DNA of 36,800 bases from an uncultured Treponema sp. (GTDB taxonomy: Bacteria; Spirochaetota; Spirochaetia; Treponematales; Treponemataceae), in assembly GCA_947174385.1 (NCBI GenBank), contig CAMWIU010000006.1:1-36800 (forward strand), given 5' to 3'. The stretch's first letter is position 1, and each line of letters starts with the position of its first letter. This document shows, piece by piece, positions 1 to 8,646 of this stretch. Below the pieces are notes generated by a model that was not told where the DNA came from, ran no database searches, and saw only the letters and a program-made list of their open reading frames with translations. A program made the position numbers and the translations under genes.

Positions 1-2
1 AA

Positions 3-1622
3 TTTTTTATTGGCAACGATCAGGAATTTCAAAAAAAATTTATTTCAATAAACGAATGCAGAATCGAAAGCGTGCGCGGAACTTTGCTCGAAAATGTTTC
101 GTGGAAAATGCGCTCGAAAGAAGCGTGGCTTGTCGTGGGCGCGAATGGAAGCGGCAAGGCGAATTTTTTGAACGCGCTCGCGGGCGATGGCGCGCGATTT
201 GTCCCGAACAAAGACGGCGCGTTTTTTTCGAATGCTTTTGAAAATTCCGCAGAAATCATTTCGCTGGAAAAAGCCGCCGCGCTGATTGAAGAGGAGCGCG
301 CGAACGACGAAAGCGAATATGTCGAAGGCGGCGTGGATCACGGAAGGACTGCGCGAGTTTTTTTATGCGAAGGAATTTTGGGCAAAAAAATTCGGCGGCA
401 AACAAACGGCGAATTTGAAATTCCGGAAACGGGCGCGCGCTTGGAAAATTTTCCCGAAGTGAAACTTTGCGGCATTGAAAATATTTTGGATCGTGGGCTG
501 AAATATCTTTCCACCGGCGAAATTCGCAGGACGTATTTGTGCCGCGCGCTTTTGGGAAAAAAGCGGCTTTTGATTTTGAGCGACCCATTTGCAGGGCTGG
601 ACGCGCAAAGCCGAAAAATTCTTTTGGATTTTTTTGACGGAATCGCCACGCGACAATTGAAAAATTCTGGCGAAGATGCTGGCGCGTTTCCGCGAATAAT
701 TTTGTCGATGGAACGCTTCAATGAAATTCCCGAATCGATAAATTGCGTTTTGGAATTTTCGAAAAATGCGATTTCATTTTGCGGAAGCCGCCGCGAATAT
801 GAGGAAATTCTTTCGCAACGCCAAAAAGAAAATTCCGATTTCCGCGAAAAAAATAAAATCGAATTCAAGCAGACTGTTCAAAATCTTGTCGCCGAAAATT
901 TTTCGGACGAAAAAAATTCCGCAGAAAAAATTCTCGTGGAAATGCGCGGCATAAATGTTGGCTGGGGCGAACATCGTGTTTTGCGTGATTTGAGCTGGAC
1001 GTTGCGGCGCGGCGAGCATTGGCTGATTCGCGGGCCGAACGGTTCTGGCAAGACGACTTTTTTGGAATTGATTACAGGCGACAATATGCAGGTTTTTTGC
1101 AACGACGTGAAAATTTTTGGTGCGCGGCGCGGTTCGGGCGAAACGATTTGGGACATCAAAAAACGGCTTGGAATTGTTTCGTATCGTTTGCATGTCGAAT
1201 ATCGGATGGTCGGACAAAATTTGCTCGGCGTGATTGTTTCGGGCTTTCACGATTCGATCGGGCTGTACGAAGCGGCGAGCGACGTGGAAATTGTGGCGGC
1301 GAAAAAGTGGCTCGCGCTCGGCGGATTTTCCGGGCGTGAAAACGAGCAGTTCAGCAATTTGAGTTACGGCGAGCAACGCGCGATTTTGATTTTGCGCGCT
1401 TCGGTCAAGTCGCCCGAAATCCTGATTTTGGACGAGCCGTGCCATGGGCTTGACGAAAATTTCCGCCAGAAGATTTTGGATTTGCTTGAAACAATCGCCG
1501 AAAGCGGCACGACGACTTTGCTTCACGTGACGCACGATCCGAGCGAAGCGCTTGCGTGCGAAAAAAATATTTTGGAATTTCTTCCCAATGAAAATCCAAT
1601 GTATAAAATCATTGAATTATAA
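3..1622 (+). CDS. ModF-like double ABC ATPase, 5' end cut by window
   Basis: The frame is open from base 3 with no ATG before base 72, so the real start lies outside the window; the GTG at 72 in the ORF track is probably internal. Two ABC ATPase domains are fused. The first has Walker A GANGSGKANF, signature LSTGE and a degenerate Walker B (LLILSDPF, with Ser and Asp where Asp and Glu are expected). The second is canonical: GPNGSGKTTF, LSYGEQ, ILILDEPCHGLD and an H-loop HVTHD. This layout matches the ModF/PhrA family, stand-alone duplicated ATPases historically linked to molybdate transport. No membrane partner is in view, so a transport role is unproven. The altered first site suggests only the second site hydrolyses ATP (inference). 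It ends 24 bp before the GH18 gene. Confidence 0.8.
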   Translation, partial: FFIGNDQEFQKKFISINECRIESVRGTLLENVSWKMRSKEAWLVVGANGSGKANFLNALAGDGARFVPNKDGAFFSNAFENSAEIISLEKAAALIEEERANDESEYVEGGVDHGRTARVFLCEGILGKKIRRQTNGEFEIPETGARLENFPEVKLCGIENILDRGLKYLSTGEIRRTYLCRALLGKKRLLILSDPFAGLDAQSRKILLDFFDGIATRQLKNSGEDAGAFPRIILSMERFNEIPESINCVLEFSKNAISFCGSRREYEEILSQRQKENSDFREKNKIEFKQTVQNLVAENFSDEKNSAEKILVEMRGINVGWGEHRVLRDLSWTLRRGEHWLIRGPNGSGKTTFLELITGDNMQVFCNDVKIFGARRGSGETIWDIKKRLGIVSYRLHVEYRMVGQNLLGVIVSGFHDSIGLYEAASDVEIVAAKKWLALGGFSGRENEQFSNLSYGEQRAILILRASVKSPEILILDEPCHGLDENFRQKILDLLETIAESGTTTLLHVTHDPSEALACEKNILEFLPNENPMYKIIEL

Positions 1623-1646
1623 ATTTGAAAAATAGCGAGGAACGAA

Positions 1647-2750
1647 ATGAAAAAAAATATCAAAGTCTTTTTCCTGATTTGCATTGTCGCGGCTTTCTTT
1701 TTGCAAAGCGCGTGTTCGAAAAAAAATGTGAAGAAATCGTCTGCTGTCGAGTCGCCTGTTTTAGACGATGCAGAAATTTTTGATGAAAAAAATTTTCCTG
1801 AAGCTGTCATGCGCAAAGGCTACACGCATCCTTATCGTTGGAATAAAATTGAAGGCGAAAAAGTGCGCTTCAAGGAAATTTGGGGCTATGTTCTTGCCGA
1901 GCGTTTGAATGAATGGGATCGCGACACACCGTTGACCGACATCGGACTTTTTGCCGTGGAAGTTGATTGCTATGGAAATCTCGAACGCGCCCCCTCCCGC
2001 AGCCTTATAAAAAATTTCAATGGCCGCGTTCATTTGGTGGCGGTGTGCCAAAGTCGCTCGCTCACGCATTTTGTGATTGACGCGCGATTCGGAAAGCGCG
2101 ACAGGCTTGTGCGAGATTTGATTTCCGCTTCCAAAGATTTTGACGGCTTGCAAATTGATTACGAGCTTGTTCCAAAATTGGACGGCGAGGATTTTGCGGA
2201 ATTTCTCAGGCTTTTGAAAAAAGGGCTTGGCTCAAAACAGCTCACTGTTTGCGTCCACGCGCGTACAAAAAAATTGCAAGACGATGTTGAGGATTACGAG
2301 CGGCTTGCGAAAATTTGCGACAAAGTTATGATTATGGCTTACGACGAACATTGGGCCACGAGCGCGCCCGGCTCGCCTGCTTCGATGGATTGGTGCAAGC
2401 GCATAGGCGAATACGCGCTCAGCATTTTGCCGCAGGAAAAATATATAATCGGCGTTCCCTTCTACGGACGCAGTTGGATAACCGAGGGCGACAGGCCAGC
2501 AGGCGCGTGGCAATTCAACGGTTCGAATCGGAGGCTTTCCGAAAATAAAGTGGAAAGAATAAAACGCAAGGACGGAATTCCATATTTTGAATTTGAAACG
2601 ACAGTAAAAGTAATTCAATATTACGAAGACGCGACTTCGCTCGTGCATCGTTGCAGAATGTATCAATCGCAAGGATTTTCCAATGTGGCGTTTTGGCGAA
2701 TGGGACAAGAAGACGCAGCATTTTGGCAATGGATAGAAATTGAAAAATGA
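1647..2750 (+). CDS. GH18-family glycoside hydrolase lipoprotein
   Basis: This 367-residue protein starts with a basic-hydrophobic signal ending in a lipobox (LQSAC, Cys23), so it should be an exported lipoprotein. Around residues 165-172 it has DGLQIDYE, the DGxxxDxE active-site motif of GH18 enzymes with the catalytic Glu present. Later it has MIMAYDEHWA and GVPFYGRSW, typical of the YaaH/spore-cortex-like branch of GH18. Likely role is hydrolysis of beta-1,4-linked GlcNAc-containing polymers (peptidoglycan, chitin or glycans) at the cell surface; the exact substrate cannot be read from the sequence. A GAGG-type ribosome site precedes the ATG. It follows the ATPase closely but a functional link is not evident. 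Confidence 0.82.
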   Translation: MKKNIKVFFLICIVAAFFLQSACSKKNVKKSSAVESPVLDDAEIFDEKNFPEAVMRKGYTHPYRWNKIEGEKVRFKEIWGYVLAERLNEWDRDTPLTDIGLFAVEVDCYGNLERAPSRSLIKNFNGRVHLVAVCQSRSLTHFVIDARFGKRDRLVRDLISASKDFDGLQIDYELVPKLDGEDFAEFLRLLKKGLGSKQLTVCVHARTKKLQDDVEDYERLAKICDKVMIMAYDEHWATSAPGSPASMDWCKRIGEYALSILPQEKYIIGVPFYGRSWITEGDRPAGAWQFNGSNRRLSENKVERIKRKDGIPYFEFETTVKVIQYYEDATSLVHRCRMYQSQGFSNVAFWRMGQEDAAFWQWIEIEK

Positions 2751-2959
2751 CTTTCGAAAAATGCGAGCCTTGTCTCCGTCCAAAGCTTGAATGCTGGCGG
2801 ATGATGAAGATGCGAGCTTTTTCAAAATCCAAAGCATTTCCGCAGAACCATGAATGTATTTTTTAAAACGCTCGCGCTTTTCAAAAAAATCGGTCACAAA
2901 AGTTAAAAAATCTTTAATAATAAAAATTCTAAAAAAAATCAAATTTAAAAAAAAACTAC
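2751..2959. other. Non-coding gap ending at island boundary
   Basis: I see no supportable gene here. Up to about 2890 the composition resembles the core genes on the left. From about 2895 it becomes A/T-rich, which I take as the left boundary of the accessory island. A long minus-strand ORF across it is a shadow of the GH18 gene. Confidence 0.5.
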
Positions 2960-2990
2960 TTGACATACCCCCCCCATATTATGGTATAAT
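2960..2990 (+). promoter_or_regulatory. Island promoter with poly-C spacer
   Basis: A perfect -35 TTGACA (2960-2965) and a perfect -10 TATAAT (2985-2990) are 19 bp apart, two more than the optimum. The spacer contains a C8 tract. Loss of two C residues would give the ideal 17 bp. It lies about 130 bp upstream of the first carrier-protein gene and is the only strong promoter seen for the left part of the island. Confidence 0.75.
2968..2975. repeat. C8 homopolymer in promoter spacer
   Basis: Eight C residues (poly-G on the minus strand) lie between the -35 and -10 boxes. Tracts of this length slip during replication, and in known cases such as Neisseria porA or Bordetella fim promoters spacer-length change alters transcription. 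Here the link to switching is inferred. Confidence 0.85.
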
Positions 2991-3121
2991 ACTCTAAATT
3001 CTTTTAAGGGATATATCATTATCAATTTATAAAAAAAGATAATTTGTTCTCCCTGTTGTATGTAACTTTGATAGATATTTATAATATTGCTCCTAATGCT
3101 GAATTTATTAAGGATTTGATT

Positions 3122-3352
3122 ATGGAAAAAATTTATACGATATTAAAAGAAATAAGACCAGAATTTGACTTTTCAGAAAGTGAAGACTTTGTTGAAGATG
3201 GTATACTAGATTCATTTGATTTAGTTACTTTAGTTTCTGAATTAGAATCAAATTATGATATAAAAATAGACGGGCTAAATATTGTGCCAGAAAATTTTAT
3301 TAATGTCGAAACTATAGCAGCTCTTGTAAGAAAATCAGGGGGAATTGTTTGA
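3122..3352 (+). CDS. Acyl/aminoacyl carrier protein 1
   Basis: A 76-residue carrier protein with the phosphopantetheine site DGILDSFDL (Ser in DSF). The ORF track starts at 3044, but AAGGA seven bases before the ATG at 3122 and family length favour 3122. The acidic, helical sequence and the ending ENFINVETIAALV resemble carrier proteins that partner DltA-like adenylation enzymes and sugar-acylation clusters. It probably holds acyl or aminoacyl intermediates as thioesters for the KAS III-like enzyme, whose TTG start overlaps its stop (TTGA). First gene behind the poly-C promoter. Confidence 0.85.
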   Translation: MEKIYTILKEIRPEFDFSESEDFVEDGILDSFDLVTLVSELESNYDIKIDGLNIVPENFINVETIAALVRKSGGIV

Positions 3353-4422
3353 AAACGACTTTCAGTGGAAAAAGAATTTCTGCAATTCTATCTGTATTAC
3401 CTGAAAACCAGTACTTTTTCGATGACGAAGTAGGCAATTATTCTTTCCCTCCCCAGCAAACAATGAGATTAAAAAAAATTATGGGATTTAATAAACATCG
3501 CATTTCAAAAGAAAACAGCACATGTTCAGATTTTTGTATTTATGGATTAAATCATCTTGTTAAAAATAAAGTCGTCAGCAAAGAAGAAATTGGCGCAATA
3601 GTTACGGTTTCATTGTGTCCTGATTATTTCGTTCCTCATATCGGAAATATTATTCAAGAGGAATTCGCTTTGCCCCATGATATTGTGTCTATCGACTTAG
3701 CACAAGGATGCTGCGGTTTTGTTTTAGGTTTAAACCAAGCTTTTATGTTACTTGAACATATTGAACAAGGAAAAAAGGTATTACTGTTTAATACAGATAT
3801 TCTTAGTCATAAGGTTTCCAAAAGAGACAGGAACGATTTCCCATTGATTGGAGATGCCACAACTATTACAATTATTGAAAATTCTTCAAATAATGAAAAA
3901 ATTTTTTTTAGAGCATATAATGATGGAACACGAGGCAAAGCTTTGATTATTCCTGCAGGAGGTTTTAAAAATCCATCTAATCAAGAAACTTCAATAATGC
4001 GACCTATCGGTGATGGCAATTTTAGAGCTTTGGATCATATACATATGGATGGAACTGCGGTTTTTCAATTTGTTCAAGAAGAAGTTCCTTTGCTGATAAA
4101 TGAAATATTACAAGATTCTGATATTTCAATATCTGATATAGATTATTTTTTATTACATCAGCCCAATAAGTTTATGTTACAAAAATTGTGTGATAAAATT
4201 GGAATTCCTTATGAAAAGGCTCCTATGAATATTGTGGAAAATTTTGGAAATCCTAGTGGTGCGTCTATACCATTAAATATCTGCTATAATCTTAAAAACA
4301 ATATTTTAAATGAAAGTTTAAAATTATGCTTAGCTGCTTTTGGTTCTGGTTTGGCATGGATGTCTATGGTTCTAAATACAGAAAAATTTGATTATTGTGA
4401 TTTAATAGAATCAAATTTGTAA
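3349..4422 (+). CDS. KAS III-like 3-oxoacyl-ACP synthase
   Basis: This 357-residue thiolase-fold protein has the ketoacyl synthase III triad: Cys in AQGCCGFVLG (about residue 125), His in LLHQPNKFM, and Asn in ENFGNPSGASIPL. KAS III enzymes condense an acyl-CoA with malonyl-ACP, and relatives in accessory clusters make short acyl groups or transfer acyl chains. Start is a TTG overlapping the stop of carrier protein 1, which implies translational coupling. With two SDR reductases downstream the set could make a short 3-hydroxyacyl chain (inference). It is AT-rich compared with the flanking core genes, consistent with transfer. Confidence 0.85.
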   Translation: MKTTFSGKRISAILSVLPENQYFFDDEVGNYSFPPQQTMRLKKIMGFNKHRISKENSTCSDFCIYGLNHLVKNKVVSKEEIGAIVTVSLCPDYFVPHIGNIIQEEFALPHDIVSIDLAQGCCGFVLGLNQAFMLLEHIEQGKKVLLFNTDILSHKVSKRDRNDFPLIGDATTITIIENSSNNEKIFFRAYNDGTRGKALIIPAGGFKNPSNQETSIMRPIGDGNFRALDHIHMDGTAVFQFVQEEVPLLINEILQDSDISISDIDYFLLHQPNKFMLQKLCDKIGIPYEKAPMNIVENFGNPSGASIPLNICYNLKNNILNESLKLCLAAFGSGLAWMSMVLNTEKFDYCDLIESNL

Positions 4423-4639
4423 TTATGAACTTGGCATATAATGAGATTAATTACCATGATTAGAAAAGTAGGTGTAAAAATTAGTAATTTAGATTATTTG
4501 ATTTCGGAGACGTTTGATGGTGCTCTTTTAGATATTATTTCTACTATATATAGAAGAGTATAAATTGAAGAAAGTGGTTGAATTAGTTGGGAGTAAAGTA
4601 GTATTCAGATTGTTGTACACAAAATTTGATTAAATACGG
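4423..4639. other. Intergenic gap within island
   Basis: About 215 bp without a supportable gene. It holds a TATAAT at 4437-4442 without a good -35, and a 35-codon ATG ORF from 4456 lacking a ribosome site. It may be a remnant of a lost gene or a second promoter region for the SDR genes. Confidence 0.35.
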
Positions 4640-5398
4640 ATGGTGTTGAACATGAATTTTACAAACAAAACATATATAATAACTGGGGCGGCTTCCGGAT
4701 TAGGTAGGGCTGTTGCAGTTGAATTATCGAAACTTGGAGCAAATCTTGTTCTTCTTGATTTGAATAGTTCAGGACTTGAAGAAACAAAGAAAATCTGTCG
4801 GCAAAATGCTTGTGTTACGCTTCTTGCTATTGATATTACTGACTTTGATGCAATAAAACGAGCTTTTTCGGAAAATGATTGGGGGGGGGTATCAGGTTTT
4901 GTTCATTGTGCAGGGATTCCTTGCATAGCTCCTATAAAGACTTTGTCTTATGAAACTTATTTAAGGGTGATGCAAGTGAATGCTTTTGCCGCACTGGAAA
5001 TTGTAAAATGGTTTGCAAATAAAAAGAATCATAACATAGAAAATCCGAGTGTTGTTTTGGTTTCTTCAGTTTATGGTTTGGTTGGTTCTGCCGGCAATAC
5101 TGCGTATGCTATGTCAAAAGGTGCGATTCAGGCTATGACAAAATCTCTTGCAATAGAACTTGCGCCCAAGAGGATTCGAGTTAATTGTGTTGCCCCTGGA
5201 TTTATGCATTCAAATATGGAGGCTAATATTAGTAAATATTTTGATTCTGCTCATGAGCAGATACTTGAAAAGTTGCATCCTCTTGGTATGGGAAATCCGG
5301 AAAATGTTGCTGGAATGATTTGCTTTCTTTTGTCTGAGCATAGCAAATGGATAACTGGTTCAATTATTAGTGTGGACGGAGGTTTTACTGCACAATGA
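4640..5398 (+). CDS. SDR-family oxidoreductase (FabG-like), with G9 tract
   Basis: A classical short-chain dehydrogenase/reductase: cofactor motif TGAASGLG near the N-terminus, HCAG for the NNAG strand, catalytic Ser in VSSVYG, and YAMSK as YxxxK. FabG-like members reduce 3-oxoacyl-ACP to 3-hydroxyacyl-ACP with NAD(P)H; its place after a KAS III gene fits. The start may be the ATG at 4640 or at 4652. A G9 tract at 4881-4889 encodes WGGV near residue 82. With nine Gs the frame is open (ON); eight or ten Gs would stop translation early. The stop overlaps the next ATG by four bases. Confidence 0.87.
   Translation: MVLNMNFTNKTYIITGAASGLGRAVAVELSKLGANLVLLDLNSSGLEETKKICRQNACVTLLAIDITDFDAIKRAFSENDWGGVSGFVHCAGIPCIAPIKTLSYETYLRVMQVNAFAALEIVKWFANKKNHNIENPSVVLVSSVYGLVGSAGNTAYAMSKGAIQAMTKSLAIELAPKRIRVNCVAPGFMHSNMEANISKYFDSAHEQILEKLHPLGMGNPENVAGMICFLLSEHSKWITGSIISVDGGFTAQ
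4881..4889 (+). repeat. G9 tract inside SDR gene
   Basis: Nine consecutive G residues in the first third of the coding region. Any change not a multiple of three truncates the enzyme, so this is a likely contingency locus. The same WGGV-encoding context (T-G9-TA) recurs in the formyltransferase gene. Confidence 0.85.
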
Positions 5399-6144
5399 CG
5401 GTAGGTGAGTATACATTAATAACCGGTGCGTCGTCAGGAATTGGACGGCAGATTGCAGTCACATTGTCTCAGACAGACAATGTGATTCTGTGTGGACGCA
5501 ATGAAGAGAAACTTACAGAGACAAAACGATTATGTGCATCGCAATCAAATGTTCTTATATGGAAATATGATGTTTCTCGAGTAGCTTCTGTTGAAAGTGT
5601 TTTGAAAGATTTTATTGATACAAATCAAATCTTTATTTCAAAATATGTACATTCTGCCGGTGTTGACGGAATGAGACCTTTGCGTTCTTTGGATTGTGAT
5701 TTTGTCCATAATGTTTATTCCGTAAATATATTTTCGTTTATTTTTATCATGAAAGCATTGTGTAGCAAAAAGATAAATAAATCCAAAATAAGAAATGCGG
5801 TGATAATTTCATCAAATATTGCAGAAATGGGAGCCAAAGCTTTTGTTGCATACGGTGGTTCGAAAGCGGCGGCAAACGGAGTTGTTAGATCAATGGCATT
5901 GGAACTTGCTCCTGATGTCCGTGTAAATTCGGTTTCACCAGGAGCAATCAAGACCGACATGACAGATGCTATGCAAATGGATGATGCTGTGATTAAACGA
6001 ATGAAAAATACCTATCCGCTTGGATTTGGTAAAACCGATTACATTGCTGATGTTGTAAAATTCCTGTTATCCGATGAGTCTTCATGGATTACAGGTCAAA
6101 ATATAGTTGTTGATGGTGGAAGAACCATCAATCTTAATGGCTAA
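5395..6144 (+). CDS. Second SDR-family oxidoreductase
   Basis: A 249-residue SDR with TGASSGIG, HSAG, a serine-containing strand (ISSNIAE) and YGGSK as the YxxxK motif, plus the FabG-type C-terminus WITGQNIVVDGG. It overlaps the previous SDR by ATGA, so the two are translationally coupled and probably consecutive steps on the same carrier-bound substrate. Being downstream of the G9-bearing SDR, its translation may fall when that gene is switched off. The exact substrate is unknown. It could alternatively act on a nucleotide sugar, though no other sugar-nucleotide enzyme is in the island. Confidence 0.85.
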   Translation: MTVGEYTLITGASSGIGRQIAVTLSQTDNVILCGRNEEKLTETKRLCASQSNVLIWKYDVSRVASVESVLKDFIDTNQIFISKYVHSAGVDGMRPLRSLDCDFVHNVYSVNIFSFIFIMKALCSKKINKSKIRNAVIISSNIAEMGAKAFVAYGGSKAAANGVVRSMALELAPDVRVNSVSPGAIKTDMTDAMQMDDAVIKRMKNTYPLGFGKTDYIADVVKFLLSDESSWITGQNIVVDGGRTINLNG

Positions 6145-6160
6145 TGCTAAGGAGTTTTGT

Positions 6161-6373
6161 ATGACAAGAGAAGAAAAAATCAGAGCAATTGAAGAAGTGA
6201 TGGAGCTTGATGAGGGAATCCTCAAGGAAGATTCTGTCCTTTGTGACTTTGAAGAATGGGATAGCATGACAAAGTTAGCCCTTGTTGCTGAAAGTCAAAA
6301 GATTTTTGATAAAAACTTGACAGGAACTGTGGTCAAAGAATGTAAGACTGTAGCGGATCTGCTTAATTTATGA
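6161..6373 (+). CDS. Acyl/aminoacyl carrier protein 2
   Basis: A 70-residue carrier protein with EEWDSMTKLAL around the phosphopantetheine serine. The ORF track start at 6107 is rejected because AAGGAG lies six bases upstream of the ATG at 6161, and 6161 gives the normal length. It diverges clearly from carrier protein 1, suggesting the two carriers hold different groups. One likely serves the KAS/SDR chain and the other the adenylating enzyme at 7035 (inference). It sits between the reductases and the hexapeptide acyltransferase. Confidence 0.82.
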   Translation: MTREEKIRAIEEVMELDEGILKEDSVLCDFEEWDSMTKLALVAESQKIFDKNLTGTVVKECKTVADLLNL

Positions 6374-6386
6374 ATTGGAATTTTAT

Positions 6387-7016
6387 ATGAAAGATTTGAT
6401 TATTGTTTGTGCGGGGGCCATGGGAAGAGAAGTTCTTCAAATGGTAAAAGATATCAATAGTTTTTCACCTACATGGAATGTGCTTGGTTTTTTAAGTGAT
6501 GTTGCAGGAGTACTTGATAATTATTCTTATAAAGAAAAAATCATAGGTACAATAAAAGACTGGAACGTTGAACCAAATCAAAATTTTGCGTTAGCGATTT
6601 CTGATTGTGCAGATAAGAAAAAAATTATTGAGACGCTTTCTTCCAAAGGTGCGAATTTTGTAACAATAATTCATCCTTCCGCAATTATAAGTGATACTGC
6701 TAAAATTGGAAAAGGCAGCATTATTTATTGGAATTTGAATTTAGGTCCTGATTGCATAATTGGTGATTATTGCACGATAATGACGACCATCGGACACGAT
6801 TCCATTATCGGTGATTTTTCAACAGTGTGCGGCAATACCAGTGTTAATGGTCATGTAACTATTGGTCGTGAAACATTTATTGGAAGCAATGCTGCCATCG
6901 TACCTGGAAAAAAGATTGGAAATAATGTTCATATTGGTCTTGGTAGCGTTGTTATAAAAAATGTGAAGGATGGAAAACATGTTTTTGGCAACCCAGCCAA
7001 AGTTGTTGATTTGTAA
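6387..7016 (+). CDS. NeuD/PglD-like left-handed beta-helix acyltransferase
   Basis: The protein has an N-terminal Rossmann-like half (IIVCAGAMGREV) and a C-terminal run of hexapeptide repeats (for example IGDYCTIMTTIGHDSIIGDFSTV) ending GNPAKVV, the architecture of NeuD/PglD sugar acyltransferases. These move an acetyl or other acyl group to a hydroxyl or amino group of a sugar. Chosen start is ATG 6387 (GGAA six bases upstream), about 209 residues; the ORF track uses a TTG at 6375. In this island it is the best candidate to transfer the carrier-bound acyl group onto a glycan precursor. That is inference from context. Confidence 0.83.
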   Translation: MKDLIIVCAGAMGREVLQMVKDINSFSPTWNVLGFLSDVAGVLDNYSYKEKIIGTIKDWNVEPNQNFALAISDCADKKKIIETLSSKGANFVTIIHPSAIISDTAKIGKGSIIYWNLNLGPDCIIGDYCTIMTTIGHDSIIGDFSTVCGNTSVNGHVTIGRETFIGSNAAIVPGKKIGNNVHIGLGSVVIKNVKDGKHVFGNPAKVVDL

Positions 7017-7034
7017 TAGTTAACAGAGGAAAAA

Positions 7035-8570
7035 ATGCATTACAATTTTTACAATGAATTTGCGGATACTGTGAAGAATAACCCGCAGAAAGTCGCGGTA
7101 TATGACGGTGGTGTTTCTGTAACCTTTTACCAATTGCATGCGCGGGAACTTAAGTTTGCCGTGTGTTTGGATTCTGTGATTGCAGGAAAGATAAAAACTC
7201 CTGTGGGCGTGTTTTTGCCAAAATGCACGGATTCCATAGCTGCCGACATTGCCATAATTCACACGGGCAATTTTTACATGAACCTTGACGTGAAATATCC
7301 CGAAGAGCGTCTAAGAAATGTTTTTAAAACCGTACAGCCGTCTTGCGTTGTGACATCGAATAAATATAAGCCGATTATGGAAAGCGTGGATTCTTCCATA
7401 CCGCTTGTGATTGTTGATGAGATTACAGACAATGCTGTTGAGGAAAGTTTTTTAGGAAAACTTGCAAATCGTTTGGAAATGATGATAGATACAGATCCGC
7501 TATGCATTATCAACACTTCTGGCTCCACGGGAACTCCCAAAGGTGTGGCACTCACACACAGAGGTTTTTTTGACTATATATGCTGCACTACAGAGACTTG
7601 GAAACTTTCTGATGATGAAATCATCGGCTCAATGGCACCAATAGCTTTTGATCATTTCAGTTTTGAACTTTGTATGCTCATGGCAAAGTCGGCAACTCTT
7701 GTTATAATACCTGACCAGTTTAATATGTTTCCTGTGAAAATACTCAACTTGATGAATGAACATAAAGTTACATTTATTTTTTGGGTTCCTACAATTATGG
7801 TGAATATTGCGAACATGGGCTTGCTTGAAAAAATTCCTATGCCTACTATTCGTCATATTTGGTTTGCAGGTGAAGTTTTCCCGACAAATAAATTTAATAT
7901 TTGGTACAGGGCTTTTCCAAAATCGGTTCAATTTGTAAATTTGTATGGTCCATGTGAAATAACGGTTGATTGTACATGGTTTGAAATAACGCATGAATAT
8001 GATGAAAATAAACCACTTCCTATCGGTTTTGCCTGTAAAAATACGGACATTTTGCTTTTAAATGAAAATAACCAGCTTGTAGGAAAAAACGAAGAAGGGG
8101 AAATTTGCGTGCGTGGAACAGGACTTGCAATGGGATATTACAACAATCCGGAAAAAACGGCGGCAGCATTTGTTCAAAATCCTTTGAACAAGTCATATCC
8201 GGAATTGATTTATCGCACAGGCGATATCGGGCTTGTCAATGATGATGGGGAAATAATTTTCAAAGGTCGAAAAGATACGCTTATCAAACATTCCGGTTAT
8301 CGTATTGAGCTTTCCGAAATTGAGCATATCATTATGAATAAACTCAAATTGGTAAAAAACTGTTGTGTCGTTTACAACTGGAGCAAGAAAGAAATCACGC
8401 TCTTTTATGAAAATGACACAGAACTTGCTGTGGCTGACTTGCGAAAGAAGCTTGCCGCAGATTTGCCGAAATATATGATTCCCACGGCATATATTTATAT
8501 GAAAGAGTTGCCACGAGGCGGAACCGGTAAAATAGACAGGGCTTTGTTGAATAAGCGGGTAAATGAATGA
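7035..8570 (+). CDS. DltA/NRPS-type amino-acid adenylating enzyme
   Basis: A 511-residue stand-alone adenylation enzyme. It shows A3 INTSGSTGTPKGV, A5 NLYGPCEITVDCT, A7 YRTGD, A8 FKGRKDTLIKHSGYRIE and A10 GGTGKIDR with the catalytic Lys. A4 has FDHFSFE, including the Asp that binds the substrate alpha-amino group, so an amino acid is the likely substrate. It would activate the amino acid with ATP and load it on a carrier protein, most likely carrier protein 2. DltA does this with D-alanine, but there is no dlt operon here. An AGAGGA ribosome site precedes the ATG. Confidence 0.87.
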   Translation: MHYNFYNEFADTVKNNPQKVAVYDGGVSVTFYQLHARELKFAVCLDSVIAGKIKTPVGVFLPKCTDSIAADIAIIHTGNFYMNLDVKYPEERLRNVFKTVQPSCVVTSNKYKPIMESVDSSIPLVIVDEITDNAVEESFLGKLANRLEMMIDTDPLCIINTSGSTGTPKGVALTHRGFFDYICCTTETWKLSDDEIIGSMAPIAFDHFSFELCMLMAKSATLVIIPDQFNMFPVKILNLMNEHKVTFIFWVPTIMVNIANMGLLEKIPMPTIRHIWFAGEVFPTNKFNIWYRAFPKSVQFVNLYGPCEITVDCTWFEITHEYDENKPLPIGFACKNTDILLLNENNQLVGKNEEGEICVRGTGLAMGYYNNPEKTAAAFVQNPLNKSYPELIYRTGDIGLVNDDGEIIFKGRKDTLIKHSGYRIELSEIEHIIMNKLKLVKNCCVVYNWSKKEITLFYENDTELAVADLRKKLAADLPKYMIPTAYIYMKELPRGGTGKIDRALLNKRVNE

Positions 8571-8592
8571 TTATTATTTGAATTTAAAACTA

Positions 8593-8621
8593 TTGTTGTT
8601 TTTATGTAAATATGATATAAT
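8593..8621 (+). promoter_or_regulatory. Internal promoter for the HD-protein pair
   Basis: TTGTTG (8593-8598) and a perfect TATAAT (8616-8621) are spaced by 17 bp and lie just after the adenylating-enzyme stop. A GGGAG ribosome site and the ATG at 8647 follow closely. This suggests the next two genes are transcribed separately from the modification genes. Confidence 0.55.
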
Positions 8622-8646
8622 AATTAATCTTTTGGGAGAAAATCTT

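Noticed and set aside
4456-4563. 35-codon ORF between KAS III and SDR genes
   Set aside because: No ribosome site or recognisable sequence; kept only as a note in the gap entry.
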